DNA of 64,000 bases from Serripes groenlandicus (GCA_031761405.1 JASEVX010000011.1:28564874-28628873); one strand, 5' to 3'. Shown: positions 44,854 to 55,994, counted from the first letter of the stretch. Notes: generated from the letters alone by a model not told the origin. Program-made: numbers and translations.

Positions 44854-45049
44854 AAATTCGTAATTTGCTTAACAATGTACAGGCACAAAAGATCCGACCA
44901 ACATAATTATGCAAATACATGAATACTTACTTATTATTCAGTAAAGGTGTATCCTACAGTGTGAAGGTATAAACTTTCGTGTTTTGTTTTACGATGTAAA
45001 TGTAAAATTGTACTTACAAACATATACTGTCAATGTACTTGATATTAAC

Positions 45050-45458
45050 CCTTTCCCCCAAACACCAAATCTGAAGCAGACGACTTTGGAACATGTTGAC
45101 AAAAATATATTAAATCCCTATAAATGAGGGTATATTTACTTAATAAAAAATGAAAATCATTGTGTAGCAAAAGGAAAAATTACTCGTTTTGAGCAATTTC
45201 ATCCTTTGTCACAAGGTTCTCAAAAGTCGTCTGCTGCAGAGGCGTCAGAAAGCGTCTGTATGATATAACAATTATGCAGCAGACACCTTTAAACATATTT
45301 TGTCAAAACATAGAACATAACCTTTTACGAAAAGTTGAAAACATTGTGGCAAAAGGAGAAATTGCTCGTTTTGAACAATTTCTTCTTTTGTCACTATGTT
45401 TTCACAAAGCCGTCTGCTGCAGAGGCGTCAGAAAGCGTATATATGAGGGAAAGGGTTA
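45050..45458. mobile_element. Two R2 copies back to back
   Basis: The first runs AACCCTTTCCCCCAAACACC to AGGCGTCAGAAAGCGTCTGT (45050-45262). The second follows directly (GCAGCAGACACCTTTAAACA to GAGGGAAAGGGTTAAA, 45270-45459). Each has its own AAATTGCTCGTTTTGAACAA-type centre. The 61-codon ORF here is incidental. Confidence 0.8.
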
Positions 45459-45544
45459 AACGAAAACTTGTGAATATAAAACGAGAAATAAACTAAGATA
45501 GTTTCTTAAACATTCCTTTTCTCGTTGCTTTGATTGCCATATCC

Positions 45545-45660
45545 TCCTTTAACTCGTTTCCACATGCAGCCGCATGTTGATACATCTGCAGCAGACGACC
45601 TTTGAAAAAACATTATCACAAGAAGGGAAGCTTGCTCATTATGAGCGTCGGAAAGTGTCT
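45545..45660. mobile_element. R2 copy interrupted by R1
   Basis: CCTTTAACTCGTTTCCACAT, CTGCAGCAGACGACCTTTGA and GGAAGCTTGCTCATTATGAG are followed by GCGTCGGAAAGTGTCTATAT, where R1 begins. The outer right R2 end is absent. Confidence 0.65.
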
Positions 45661-45666
45661 ATATAT

Positions 45667-45904
45667 CGAGGGCTTGGCTTGAAACAGTTTTAACTAAAAA
45701 CCTATTTTTAAAACCCTGGTTTAGGGGCAATTTTGAACCTTTTGTAAACAATACAAATTTAGGTGCCATTGCTCAGAACGAGCAATGGCACCTAAATTCC
45801 CATTGTTTACCAAGAAAAAAGATTTAATGCCTTTATGGCGAGGTGATAAACCTTGGTAAAAAAAATACCAATTTTAGTTATAACCGTTTCACGCCAAGCC
45901 CTCG
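45667..45904. mobile_element. R1 palindromic MITE
   Basis: Ends CGAGGGCTTGGCTTGAAAC and GTTTCACGCCAAGCCCTCG, flanked by ATAT on both sides. Perfect AGGTGCCATTGCTC central hairpin. Confidence 0.9.
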
Positions 45905-45989
45905 ATATGGTTAAGCGTTTAATAACATTTGCGACACAAGTTCATCTACACCAATATAAACCTGCTCATTACTGTTCATTCATGATATC

Positions 45990-46203
45990 TTTAACCTTTT
46001 CCCTCATACGACAATTCTGCAGCAGACGACTTTGAACATATTTTGTCAAAAAATAGAAAATCTCTATAATTAAATGGATAAACTATGACTTAAAGTGGAA
46101 AACACTGTGGCAAAAGGAGAAATTGCTCGTTTTGAGCAATTTCTTCTTTTGTCACTATGTTTTCAAAAAGCCGTCTGCTACAGAGGCGTCATATATGAGG
46201 GAA
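45990..46203. mobile_element. R2 MITE
   Basis: AACCTTTTCCCTCATACGAC to CGTCATATATGAGGGAA. The centre GGCAAAAGGAGAAATTGCTC against GAGCAATTTCTTCTTTTGTC is well paired. Flanking GGCGTTTAATAACATTTGCG / ACACAAGTTCATCTACACCA occurs both before (45910) and after (46204) as a 66-bp direct repeat. Confidence 0.82.
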
Positions 46204-46278
46204 GGCGTTTAATAACATTTGCGACACAAGTTCATCTACACCAATATAAACCTGCTCATTCCTGTTCAGTCATGATAT

Positions 46279-46510
46279 CGAGGGCTTTGCGTGAAACAGT
46301 TTTAAAAAAATTCAAGGTTAATCACCTCGCCGTAAAGTCTTTATAAGCGTTAAATCATCTTTCTTGGTAAACAATGGAAATTTAGATGCCAATGCTCGTT
46401 CTGAGCAATTGCACCTAAATTTGCATTGTTTACAAAAGGATCAAAATTGCCCCTAATCCAGGGTTTTCAAAATAGGTTTTGAATTACAACCGTTTCACGC
46501 CAAGCCCTCG
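46279..46510. mobile_element. R1 palindromic MITE
   Basis: Ends CGAGGGCTTTGCGTGAAAC and GTTTCACGCCAAGCCCTCG with ATAT on both sides. Internally in the opposite order to the 45667 copy, as expected for a palindromic element inserted in reverse. Confidence 0.88.
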
Positions 46511-46516
46511 ATATCT

Positions 46517-46744
46517 TTAACCCTTTCCCTCATACGACAATTCTGCAGCAGATGTCTTTGAACATATTTTGTCAAAAAATAGAAAATATCTTGAATTAAA
46601 CGGATAACCTATGACTGAAAGTGGCAAACATTGTGACAAAAGGTGAAATTGCTCGTTTTGAGCAATATCTACTTTTGTCACTATGTTTTCAAAAAACTGT
46701 CTCCTTCAGAGGCGTCAGAAAGCGTCTATATGAGGGAAAGGGTT
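46517..46744. mobile_element. R2 palindromic MITE
   Basis: AACCCTTTCCCTCATACGAC to TATGAGGGAAAGGGTTAA, with AAAGGTGAAATTGCTCGTTT and GAGCAATATCTACTTTTGTC. It starts a few bases after the R1 copy. Confidence 0.85.
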
Positions 46745-47131
46745 AACAGATATAACTCGACAAGATTGACCAGGTCAATGAGCTTGTTTCAAAAATTATA
46801 TGAGCGCGTCCGTGAGAAAAGGTAGAAGTTGGTGTGTCTTTACAGTGTAGGATATGATCACAGTGTCAATATCTTTATAATAATCACAATTTATATGTGA
46901 ACGGTTTTGATCCGGGTCTACACTGTTTGAAAAAGATCAACGTGTACCTTTTCCAACGGACTGGTTTATAAAATGACGTCAGGAACTTAGGTCGATCACG
47001 AAGTTGGAATGCTCTAAGATAAAATTGAAAACAAAAAAAAACGCTAACTTCTGGTCGTAGCATTATTCAGTGTTACTAAATAATTATTTAAAAAGGAACT
47101 TTTCTATGTTATATCAGTGATAATAAAAATA

Positions 47132-47202
47132 TTCCCAAGCGGGAAATCGACCCCGGCCGCCACGGTGAGAGCGTGGAATCCTAACCACTAGACCACTTGG
47201 GA
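47132..47202 (-). tRNA. tRNA-Glu(CTC)-like, T-loop one base short
   Basis: The acceptor TCCCAAG/CTTGGGA pairs fully and the anticodon loop is CTCTCAC. The T region reads GGGGTCGATTTCCC, lacking one T of the usual TTCGATT. It is 71 nt and possibly inactive. Confidence 0.65.
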
Positions 47203-47471
47203 AGTCATTTTGTATGAATCAAAATCAGTTCATAAAATCATTCAACGTATTACTGTGAATGTTGAAGATTAAATTTGCGATCAAGATGTTTTGCGTAGTA
47301 TGTATCTACTTGATCACGAAGTTGGAAATGCTCTTCGATACAATTGATAACAAAAACACACACTAACTTATGGTCGTAGCATAAGAAATCCATTCCAAAT
47401 ACTTATTCAGTGGTACTAAATAATTATTAAAATAGGAAATTTTGTATGCAATATGAATAATAATAAAATTA

Positions 47472-47543
47472 TTCCCAAGCGGGGAATCGAACCCCGGCCG
47501 CCACGGTGAAAGCGTGGAATCCTAACCACTAGACCACTTGGGA
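47472..47543 (-). tRNA. tRNA-Glu(TTC), intact
   Basis: 72 nt. Acceptor TCCCAAG with CTTGGGA, D-arm TGGTCTAGTGGTTAGGA, anticodon stem CCACG/CGTGG around CTTTCAC (anticodon TTC) and T-arm CGGGGTTCGATTCCCCG are all paired. TTTT follows within 12 nt downstream as a pol III terminator. It is the most convincing tRNA in the window. Confidence 0.9.
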
Positions 47544-47688
47544 AGTCATTCAGCATGAATCAAAATTAGTTTATAAAATCATTTAACGTATTTATATGTG
47601 TGACTGTTGAAATTTAAATGTGCGATCAACATGATTTGCTTTTTTCCTTGTAGTTTTTATCTACTTGATTTATACAACGCTATTCATG

Positions 47689-47758
47689 TCTTCGATAGTT
47701 AAGTGGTAAATCCCCGCCTGTCACGCGGGAGACCGGGGTTCAATTCACCGTCGGGGAG
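47689..47758 (+). tRNA. tRNA-Asp(GTC)-like
   Basis: The acceptor TCTTCGA pairs with TCGGGGA (G-T pairs allowed). The anticodon arm CCCGCCTGTCACGCGGG is perfect. The D-loop is about two bases short and one T-stem pair is broken (CGGGG/CACCG). 70 nt. It may be inactive. Confidence 0.65.
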
Positions 47759-48788
47759 AATATTGTTTAAATCAACATGGACATGTATGATGTTTACGAT
47801 GTTTTAGCATTTAGGAGTTTAGATCAGAATAATGACTTCGGGTTAATTCACGAAGTTGTAAATGCTTGACGTTTTATTTTTTTACACATCACACTAGGTA
47901 TTGCTCGTAGGCTTAGATAACGAAATATCACTCGAGAAAACATTCTGCATGAATCAAAATTAATTTATAAAAACAATAACATATTTGTGCGAATGTTGAA
48001 TTTCTTGAGATCGAATTGAATGCCCCTGCAGCCACAAGATTTGCTATGTCCTTGTAGTATGTTTTACTTGGTTGAAACAATGGTAATTATCTCATCAATA
48101 TGATAGCGGTTCGCTCTAACCACAGGCGTCGGAATTTCTATTACAGCAAAATGCGAAAAATCATACAATATCTCGTTAAAATACTAAAGAAGTCTCTCTT
48201 CATTGTCTATACGCATCATAATGATCGTAGTGTTAATTTGGGGAATCCCGCACGTGTTACTATAAATAGCCCCTCTATACGTCCATATAGTGTAATAATA
48301 ATGACAAGGTGTGCAACGGCGTTTTACCCCCTTGCTCGATTCTGGCAATAATTTCCGCAGAAAAACGTCTAAAACGACCTGGTCCCAGGTAGAGACAGGT
48401 TCATAAATGATTTTTCTCATGATCCACCACATCGATATTTGCCAACCGACCCGTGAATACGCCGGCGATTTTAAGATTAATGTTCATTACATTTGGAAAT
48501 TTGTAGTTGTCCTGACCGCCATGCGCTGACGTCACAATTTGCAACATTCCGCAGTGACAGATTAATCAAACAACGATTTAAAACAAGGTCTACAAAATAT
48601 TGTATATACTTCTTTCGAAAACGTACAAATAAATATCATATTTTTTATAAATAATATTATTTTTGGAAGAAAAATGATTAAATGCCAAACCCAACAAACA
48701 TTGCTGAAGTACAATATTCTAAAAAAAAGCGCGCCATTTCGTGTTAAATATTCGCTACGAAACGTGATTATTGTGACGTTAGCGCATG

Positions 48789-48832
48789 ACGCTCTCACCG
48801 TGGCAGCCAGGGTTCAATTCCCCGCTTTGGAA
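48789..48832 (+). pseudogene. tRNA-Glu 3' half
   Basis: ACGCTCTCACCGTGGCAGCC then AGGGTTCAATTCCCCGCTTT-GGAA is the anticodon-to-3' part of the tRNA-Glu(CTC) seen elsewhere. The 5' half is absent. Orientation is opposite to the nearby - strand copies. Confidence 0.8.
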
Positions 48833-49152
48833 TATTTTTATTATCACTTATCTTGCAGACAAAAGTTCTTGTTATAAGAATTATGTTGTTCCATTGAAAA
48901 ACAAGTTGAATAGATTGCTAAGCCTACGATCAATAGTGTAGTCTAATGAATTAAATAGTGCAGCTTTCCAGCTTCGTGATTTTTCATACCCTTCTCTGGT
49001 CTTAATTCGTCTAAGCAGCAAATAAAGAAGTGATAGACATTTTTCGAAAACCATTGCTGCGATCAGCTTACGTCCTTGTTTGACCTTTCACTCAAAAACT
49101 GTAAAACATTAAAACAACTTCTAAATCATACTTTTTGTCAATACAGAAAGCG

Positions 49153-49205
49153 TCTCCCCGGTCTCCCGCGTAATAGGCGGGGATGTTTACCACTAGATTA
49201 TGAAG
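49153..49205 (-). pseudogene. tRNA-Asp fragment
   Basis: The - strand reads CTAGTGGTAAACATCCCCGC then CTATTACGCGGGAGACCGGG-GAG, tRNA-Asp text without the T-arm and with a changed anticodon loop. With the fragment at 48789 it forms an inverted Glu/Asp cassette. Confidence 0.75.
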
Positions 49206-49591
49206 AAAATAAATGTCATCAATCAAGTAGATTTTGTAAATACTACAGGGAAATCAGCAGTTGCGCTCTAATAATCACAACATCCTGAATACTGGAGCAT
49301 CAACATTCGCTCTTAAACTGTTTACGATTTTACGATTTTTGAACAAGCTACGCATTTTGTCACAATGTCTTCAAATGATGCCTGCTGCAAATGCGTTAAA
49401 ATGCGTTTTCATATTAACTCGATAAAGTATGAATACTACGAGTTCATCAGTTTAAAAGCAATGCTGTTTTGAATATGCTGAACCGTGTTATAACTTAACA
49501 ACAACGGCTTTACAATCACAAGTTTTTTCAATGTATTGTAACTAAATGCTTCGGCACGTGGTTGTTAATCCGTTCTGCTAATAGATAATAT

Positions 49592-49836
49592 CGAGGGCTT
49601 GGCGTGAAATAGTTGTTTCTAAAAACCTATTTTGAAAACCCTGGTTTAGGGGCAATTTTGACCCCTTTGTAAACAATGCAAATTTAGGTGCCATTGCTCA
49701 GAACGAGCAATGGCACCTAAATTTCCATTGTTTACCAAGACAAATTATTTAAAGCTTATAAAGACTTTATGGCGAGGTGATTAACCTTGGTAAAAAATAC
49801 AAATTTTAGATACAACCGTTACACGCCAAGCCCTCG
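49592..49836. mobile_element. R1 palindromic MITE
   Basis: Ends CGAGGGCTTGGCGTGAAAT and GTTACACGCCAAGCCCTCG, ATAT on both sides, perfect AGGTGCCATTGCTC hairpin. Confidence 0.9.
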
Positions 49837-49961
49837 ATATTTTATGGTGATCTCTGTACAACGCATTATCTTTCCAAAACACAGTTTCGCGAATAATACA
49901 CTAATTCTGCTATAACTCCTTGTTGATTTTATAAACTAGTTTTGATTGATTCATAATAAGT

Positions 49962-50022
49962 TCCCAAGTGGTCTAGTGGTTAGGATTCCGTTGCGGCCGG
50001 GGTTCGATTCCCCGCTTGGGAA
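49962..50022 (+). pseudogene. tRNA-Glu lacking its anticodon arm
   Basis: TCCCAAGTGGTCTAGTGGTT then AGGATTCCG joins straight to TTGCGGCCGGGGTTCGATTC-CCCGCTTGGGAA. Acceptor, D- and T-arms are perfect but about 11 bases of anticodon arm are missing. Confidence 0.88.
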
Positions 50023-50189
50023 TTCTTTTATTTTCACTTATATTCCAGACAAGAGTTCATGTTTAAAATATATAATGTGCACCACTAAATTAGTATGTCC
50101 TATGGATATCTTATGACCGCATTTCACCAAGGATTGGTTTTTTAAATCGGCCGTATCTGGACCAGATTGTCCCCGATGAATCAATTATT

Positions 50190-50700
50190 TTGATCAGCCC
50201 GATTGTCGTCCTGAATCGCCTCCAATCGTCCCCTTATTTGCCTCGATTGAGTCCCGACCAATGGACCATGGCGGGGGGTGGGGGACGAATTGCGGACGTT
50301 CCTCGCGCGATCGACACGTTTCCGGGGCACAAGTATGCGGAAGTACGCGCAAGTACCCGCAAGTATACGGCAAAGGCACGACCATCGGTAGAGAGCGGCA
50401 GAGGCTATACGAAAGCTTCAGAGGGCGGGCGAGACAAGGGGACCTTCAGGGGACTCTCGGACGACCAAGACGACCACGGGCCGATGGTTTTTGATCGGCT
50501 ACTGTTTTTCAACATGTTTTAAAACAGTAGCCGATCATTTTTTAGTTACCCGACCCTCGGAGGACTGAGGCGATCGCGCCAGATCTTCCCTCGAAGGTAT
50601 AGGGTAGTGCTCGACAGTGCTCGCAGGTTCCCGACTAATTTTGCAAAAATGCGGCCGATCGACCATAAAAGGATCGCGTACTATCGGGACCAAAGCAATC
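50190..50700. other. GC-rich island with internal hairpin
   Basis: This block is plainly richer in G and C than its surroundings, with frequent CGACC and GATCGG words. It contains a 17-bp inverted repeat GATCGGCTACTGTTTTT / AAAACAGTAGCCGATC around 50492-50537. Overlapping ORFs of 63-110 codons on both strands look compositional. It may be an inserted foreign or transposon sequence; no family recognised. Confidence 0.6.
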
Positions 50701-50983
50701 GTTGTAGAAATGGCCGCTTTAGCCTTCGAACAATTCTTGGTTTGATTTGATAAGAATTTAATCTACATGCATTCAAACTTCGCAGATATGAGATCATGTT
50801 AAAAATATATATTTTGTACCAGTATATAAGTGTGTCGAATGGATAGCTTATTCTACGAGCGATAATTATTTTTGTTTGTTAAGAATCAAATCGAAGAACA
50901 TTCTAACTTACCGATTATCCTGACGTCATGATCCTCAGCTCAAATGCTAAAAAACCCTCATACATTTGAATGTAACAAATATT

Positions 50984-51043
50984 CTCCCCGGTCTCCCGCG
51001 AGACAGGCCCGGATATCCCCGCATGTCGCGGGAGAACGGGGAG
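50984..51043. pseudogene. tRNA-Asp-derived hairpin
   Basis: CTCCCCGGTCTCCCGCGA and TCGCGGGAGAACGGGGAG are inverted copies with one mismatch, both matching the tRNA-Asp anticodon-to-T-arm text. It looks like a fold-back fusion of two partial tRNA-Asp copies. Confidence 0.75.
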
Positions 51044-51186
51044 GCTACTTTTGGTAAATTAACAAGTATGATTTTTCCGTTGTTTAAAAACTTGAATTAA
51101 TTCATTACAATTTACACGTTTCCAGTGGAACAAACCAATTCTTAAAACAGGAACTCTTCTCTGCAAGATAAGTGATAATAAAAATA

Positions 51187-51259
51187 TTCCCAAGCGGGGA
51201 ATCGAATCCCGGCCGTCACGGTGAGAGCGTCGAATCCTAACAACTAGACCACTCAAGGA
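51187..51259 (-). pseudogene. tRNA-Glu(CTC)-like, acceptor broken
   Basis: The anticodon loop CTCTCAC and T-arm GGGATTCGATTCCCC are readable, but the 5' strand TCCTTGA no longer pairs well with CTTGGGA. Confidence 0.72.
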
Positions 51260-51375
51260 AAGTTATTCTGTATAAGCAAAGTTAGATTATAAAATCAACA
51301 TGGGGTTATAGCAGAATTAGTGATTTATTTCATAAAATGTGTTTTCAAAAGATAATCTGTTGTACAGATATAAGC

Positions 51376-51535
51376 ATAACATATTATCTTTCAGCAGAAC
51401 ATATTATCTTTCAGCAAAAAATATTATCTTTCAGCATAACATATTATCTATCAGCAAAACATCTTGCTATCTTTCAGCAAAACATATTATCTATCAGCAT
51501 AACATATTATCTATCAGCATAACATAATATATCTA
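51376..51535. repeat. 20-bp satellite, about 7 copies
   Basis: The unit AACATATTATCTATCAGCAT and TTTCAGC variants repeats here. The preceding ATAATCTGTTGTACAGATAT matches the cassette flank in the last intron of the peptidase gene (42965). Confidence 0.9.
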
Positions 51536-51917
51536 TAGGTGCTACCTATTTACGAAAAAACGCAAGATAATTATAAACAAAAATTAAAGAGCATACTTTG
51601 GCAATAAAAAAGGATTTATAAGTAATTGACTAGACAATAATGTCATGTGTTGTGCATTATCAAAAAATATTTGGAATTCGTATTGCTGTCGTCTATTATT
51701 ACGAACAGAAAATAATAAAGTAAAGACTTTCAGAAAATCAAGGAATACATTTATAATGAACGAGGTTAAAACATGATGGCCAAGATGATCCTTAATCGAT
51801 CACCTGCATTATGGTAAAGAAGCAAAAAGATCAGCTCTTTGCTGATGCCACCTGGCAACTGCCTTATTCAACCAGTCTATATGACTAGAACAAATGATGT
51901 AAGGGGTCACATTTCTG

Positions 51918-52040
51918 CTAAACCCTTTCCCTATTAGAGACGGTTTCTGAGGCCTTTGCAACAGACGATTTAGGGAAAGATTGTCGCTAAAAGAACAATT
52001 GCTCCTTATGAGAAAGTTATCCTTTTGCCACAATGTTAGA
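51918..52040. mobile_element. R2 left part
   Basis: AAACCCTTTCCCTATTAGAG, TTTGCAACAGACGATTTAGG, AAAGAACAATTGCTCCTTAT and ATCCTTTTGCCACAATGTTA; the right terminus is missing. Confidence 0.65.
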
Positions 52041-52530
52041 TAAATAGCTCATGTATAGGAATTTGGGGTATTTCATGTTGATACCACTTTTTTGCGGGAA
52101 ACGACGTCGCTCCATTGACGTTACGCCAAGATGAAGTGTTACGGAAATGACGTCACGTCCTTCTTTGGATACGATACAGTCAACATTTAGGTTCAGGGGT
52201 AGAAGTCTAATGCTGTCGTTTTTTTGACGAACGGGAAAACATACTTCTTACAGAGTTCCATTTATTTTTAATGTTAATTCCCCCAAAACACAGCACTTTA
52301 ATAAATATCGATTTCAAAAAAATATATATTAAAAAGACGACAATAATTTAAAAAATCCGTGTTTTCGTGTCATTTTATACATACCCAAATTATCGATTTA
52401 AAAAAAAAATATTAAAAAGACGACAATAAATTTTTTTCAATCCGTGTTTCTCGGCTCATTTTATACATACCCAAAATGGCGGCCCCCATGGATTTGGCCA
52501 GTTTCATTTCAGAAAGCTTCATGGGTTATT

Positions 52531-52558
52531 GAAAAAAAAAAAAAAAAAAAAAAAAAAA
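52531..52558. repeat. Poly-A run and nearby duplication
   Basis: About 27 A in a row. Just upstream a roughly 60-bp segment (CAATAATTTAAAAAATCCGT, TTTTATACATACCCAAA) occurs twice near 52335 and 52422. Confidence 0.8.
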
Positions 52559-52612
52559 TCTCACACCTGTTAACTATAAGCGAAAAAACCCATTCATGGG
52601 GTTTTTTCGTAT

Positions 52613-53011
52613 TATATATCAGCATAACAGAGAATATATCAGCATAACATATTATCTATCAGCAAAACATATTATATATCAGCAAAACATATTGTATATC
52701 GGCAAAACATAATTATCTATCAGCAAAATATATTATCTATCATCATAACATATTATATATCAGCATAACATATTATCTATCAGCATAACATATTATCTAC
52801 CAGCATAACATACTATCTATCAGCAGAACATATTATCTATCAGCATAACATATTATCTATCAGCATAACATATTATCTATCAGCAAAACATATTATCTAC
52901 CAGCAAACATATTATCTATCAGAAAAACATATTATCTATCAGAAAAACATATTATCTATCAGTAAAACATATATTCTATCAGCAAAACAAATTATCTATC
53001 AGCAAAACAAA
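52613..53011. repeat. 20-bp satellite, about 20 copies
   Basis: The unit AACATATTATCTATCAGCAT varies at the A/T before each unit. The array ends directly in AAATTAACCACAACGGATCG, the text that precedes the terminal peptidase exon copy. In the real gene a single unit-like TTATCTATCAGGAAAACGAA (43327) stands at the same place, so the array grew from it. Confidence 0.92.
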
Positions 53012-53190
53012 TTAACCACAACGGATCGAATTATTTGAAATAATATACATAATCTATTTCAGAGTAATCCTGACTTTGCATACCTTTTATGATTTTGCCG
53101 AAGCATTTCGTTACAATACATTGCAAAACTTTTGATCGGAAAATCGGTGTTGTTAAGTAGTTATACGGTTCAGCAATGTCAAAACAACAT
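53012..53190 (+). pseudogene. Decayed copy of terminal exon U with acceptor
   Basis: TACATAATCTATTTCAG then AGTAATCCTGACTTTGCATA and TGATTTTGCCGAAGCATTTC aligns to 43381-43440. In the exon frame it reads VILTLHTFYDFAEAFRYNTL-QNF then stop, lacking the C-terminal C-x-x-W. After a deletion it continues with sequence from downstream of the gene (43670-43745). The acceptor is intact. Confidence 0.82.
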
Positions 53191-53224
53191 TGCTTTTAAA
53201 CTGATGAAATCTTTGATTTCATAC

Positions 53225-53730
53225 TTTATTCAGATAAAGACACATTGTAACGCATCTGCAGCAGACGAATGTTGAACTGTGACAATAAGAGTAGCGCGCT
53301 CATAACGAGCAATTTTCTTCCATGTTGTCAGCCTGTTAACAAAGCTCATCAATATTATATCATATTCATAAAGATTTTCCATAGTGTGGCTCAGATGATT
53401 TCAAACTTGTCTGTTAAGTTATTGTTGTATGTGAGATAGTGTTAACCTTCATCCTATAAAATGGATCTTTAAGCAACATCATCGGTTATTACTATAGACA
53501 TTTTTTAACCCTTTTTCCAAATTCAACAAATATGCACTAGACGACTTCTAAAATATCTATTCAAAAATGTGCAAAATATATATATTTAAAAGCACAATTA
53601 ATGAAAAGATGTAATAACGTTGTGGTAAAAGGGAAATTGATTATAATAAGTAATTTCGTGTTTTGCTACACTGTTTTTGAAAGTTGTCTGCTGAAGAGGC
53701 GTCTGAAAATTTATATATGTGATTAAGGGT
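53225..53730. mobile_element. Two R2 copies in a segment duplicated at 59.6-60.4 kb
   Basis: The first (53225-53450) has CATCTGCAGCAGACGAATGT and GTGAGATAGTGTTAA. The second (53510-53730) has AACCCTTTTTCCAAATTCAA, GGTAAAAGGGAAATTGATTA and TTAAGGGTTATATAAC. The pair reappears at 59680-60384. Confidence 0.75.
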
Positions 53731-54007
53731 TATATAACATTTGCGACATAAGTTCATCAAAAAACAATATACCTATGCAGTGTAGGTAAACAACACAGTG
53801 TCAATCTCTCTAGATTTTTTCACAATTAATATGTAAACAGTTTTGATCTGGATCTTAAAGTTAAACAAAAACAACGTGTACATTTTCCCGTGGACTGGTT
53901 TCATATAATGACGTTAGGAACTAAGGGTGATCACGAAGTTTTAATGATCTTCGATAACATTGATAAACCAAAAAACACTAACCTATGATCGTAGGATAAA
54001 AATGTCA

Positions 54008-54065
54008 TTCGAACCGCGGCCGCCACGGTGAGAGCGTGGAATCCTTACCACTAAACCACTTGGGA
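54008..54065 (-). pseudogene. tRNA-Glu(CTC) lacking its 3' acceptor strand
   Basis: TCCCAAGTGGTTTAGTGGTA through CTCTCACCGTGGCGGCCGCG-GTTCGAA is present; the T-arm second strand and acceptor 3' strand are gone. Confidence 0.8.
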
Positions 54066-54221
54066 AGTCATTCTGCTGGAATCAAAATGTGTATATAAAA
54101 TCATACAGTTTAAGAGCGAATGTTGATTTTCCAGTATACAAGACTTTTCGATTATTAAATCGACCCTGCTGCCACATGATTTGCTATTTTCCCTGTCTAC
54201 TTAATTGGTGGAATGGTTTTT

Positions 54222-54282
54222 ATCTCATTGATAGTATAGTTGTAAATATCCGCGCCTATCAAACAGGAGACCGGGTAGGCGT
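54222..54282 (+). pseudogene. tRNA-Asp fragment
   Basis: TCTCATTGATAGTATAGTTG, GCGCCTATCAAACAGGAGAC then CGGGTAGGCG. The anticodon loop is altered and the T-arm lost. Confidence 0.72.
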
Positions 54283-54587
54283 TCTTTATTATTAAAAATA
54301 TTTGATTTTGAAGATGTTTTAATATTTATCAGTGTGTGAGTGAAAGGTCGCAGAGGCTCTCCAGCACATCGTAGCTATGTTTTTCGAAAAAAGTATATCT
54401 CTTCTTTATTTAGACAAATTCAGACAAGAGACCGGTGAGAATAATCACGAAGTTGAAATGCTCGACTATTTAATTACAATACATTATTGCTCGTAGGCTA
54501 AGAAATACATTCGACACCTTTATCAACGGTACAACATAATTCTAAAACCAAGAACTTTTGTCCACAAGATAAATGATATTAAAAATA

Positions 54588-54658
54588 TTCCAAAGCGGGG
54601 AATCGAACCCCGGTCGCCAGAATGAGAGCTTGGAATCCTAACCACTAGACCACTTGAA
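54588..54658 (-). pseudogene. tRNA-Glu(CTC)-like, diverged
   Basis: T-arm CGGGGTTCGATTCCCCG and loop CTCTCAT are present, but acceptor (TTTCAAG/CTTTGGA) and anticodon stem (CCAAG/CTGGC) carry mismatches. Confidence 0.7.
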
Positions 54659-54831
54659 AATTCATCATGCATAGATCAAAATGAGTTAATAAAATAAAAT
54701 AAAAAGGTTTAGGTGCGATTGTTGAAGTTGTTGTGATCAAACTTATGCGATAACTAGAGCGCCTTCATCCACATGTTTTGCTAATTATTTGACAGTATGT
54801 ATCTACTTGATTGATACAACGCTATGCATCT

Positions 54832-54872
54832 TCTTCGATAGTAAAGTGGTAAGTCTTCCCGACCGGGGAGGA
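54832..54872 (+). pseudogene. tRNA-Asp, deleted centre
   Basis: TCTTCGATAGTAAAGTGGTA-AGTC joins to TTCCCGACCGGGGAGGA; the anticodon arm and most of the T-arm are missing. Confidence 0.72.
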
Positions 54873-55994
54873 TTTTTTTTGTAAGTAAAATATATCATGT
54901 GTACGTTGTTATAACATTGAACAGTGTGTAAGCGAAAGTTCGCAAAGGGTCTCAAGCTTACCATAGCCATGGCTTTGGAAAAATGTTAAAGACTTCTTAA
55001 TTGGCTTCTTAGATAAATGCAGATCAGAAGTGGGTGAGAATAATGATGTCAGGAACTTTGGGTTATTACGAAGTTGGAATGCTCGACTATTTTTAAAATT
55101 TATAACAAATCACACTTTATAACTGCTCGTAGGCTAAGAAATTCATTCGACACACATGTTTTTAGTGTGTAACACTAAAAACACAGTAAGTCCGAATCTT
55201 GTTTGCTCAAAACGTAACATCAACACTTCTATGCTGTGCGTACAGGTAGATGCGTGTAATTGCAGTCGACAAAAACGCACATTTATACAAACAGGCATAT
55301 ATATAACTGTAATCAAACCACAATAGCAATGTGGAACAAATACATGTATGAACCGATACTCAGACATCAGTTACTGTGGATGGCCGACTCGCCAAGGAAC
55401 AACCTGAGTTACAAGTTATAAAGCGGACAAACTTCTGAAATACCTGGAAAACGCTGTGTTAGGCCGGGTGTGCGACTTAACGCCGGTGGTTTTTATTATT
55501 TTAAAAATAACGCCATCAACCCCGGGGCGAGCGTTTTTTTTTTGAAAATCCCCTTGATTTGTACTGTACATGTACTTGACTAATAGAAGGTTGATCATCT
55601 TCTAGATAGTACTGTGGTTAGTATGAGCGAAAGCAAAACGGTTACTATTGAATATTATTCAAAAACGATATGCCAGAAGGAGAAGTTGCTCGGAATGAAA
55701 GAACAATTTGTCTTTCTATCATATCGTTTTGAATATTATTTATAGAGCTTTTCCATATTTTTGACAAAATGTTTTAACAATCTGCTGCTGATTTGTCTCA
55801 TATAGGAAGGGTCAAGTTAACCATTGTTGATGAAAATAAGACGTGCCAAATCATTAAGTGTTCCAATTGGGGCAAATGGACGTGGGAAGTATAAACAAAT
55901 ACTTTAAATGTTACCCAAAGCTGTTCCCTTTTTGTTCTTATGATATATTTTTTGTGAAGTGTTTATGTACTTTCGTGACAAAAGCCTTTCCATC

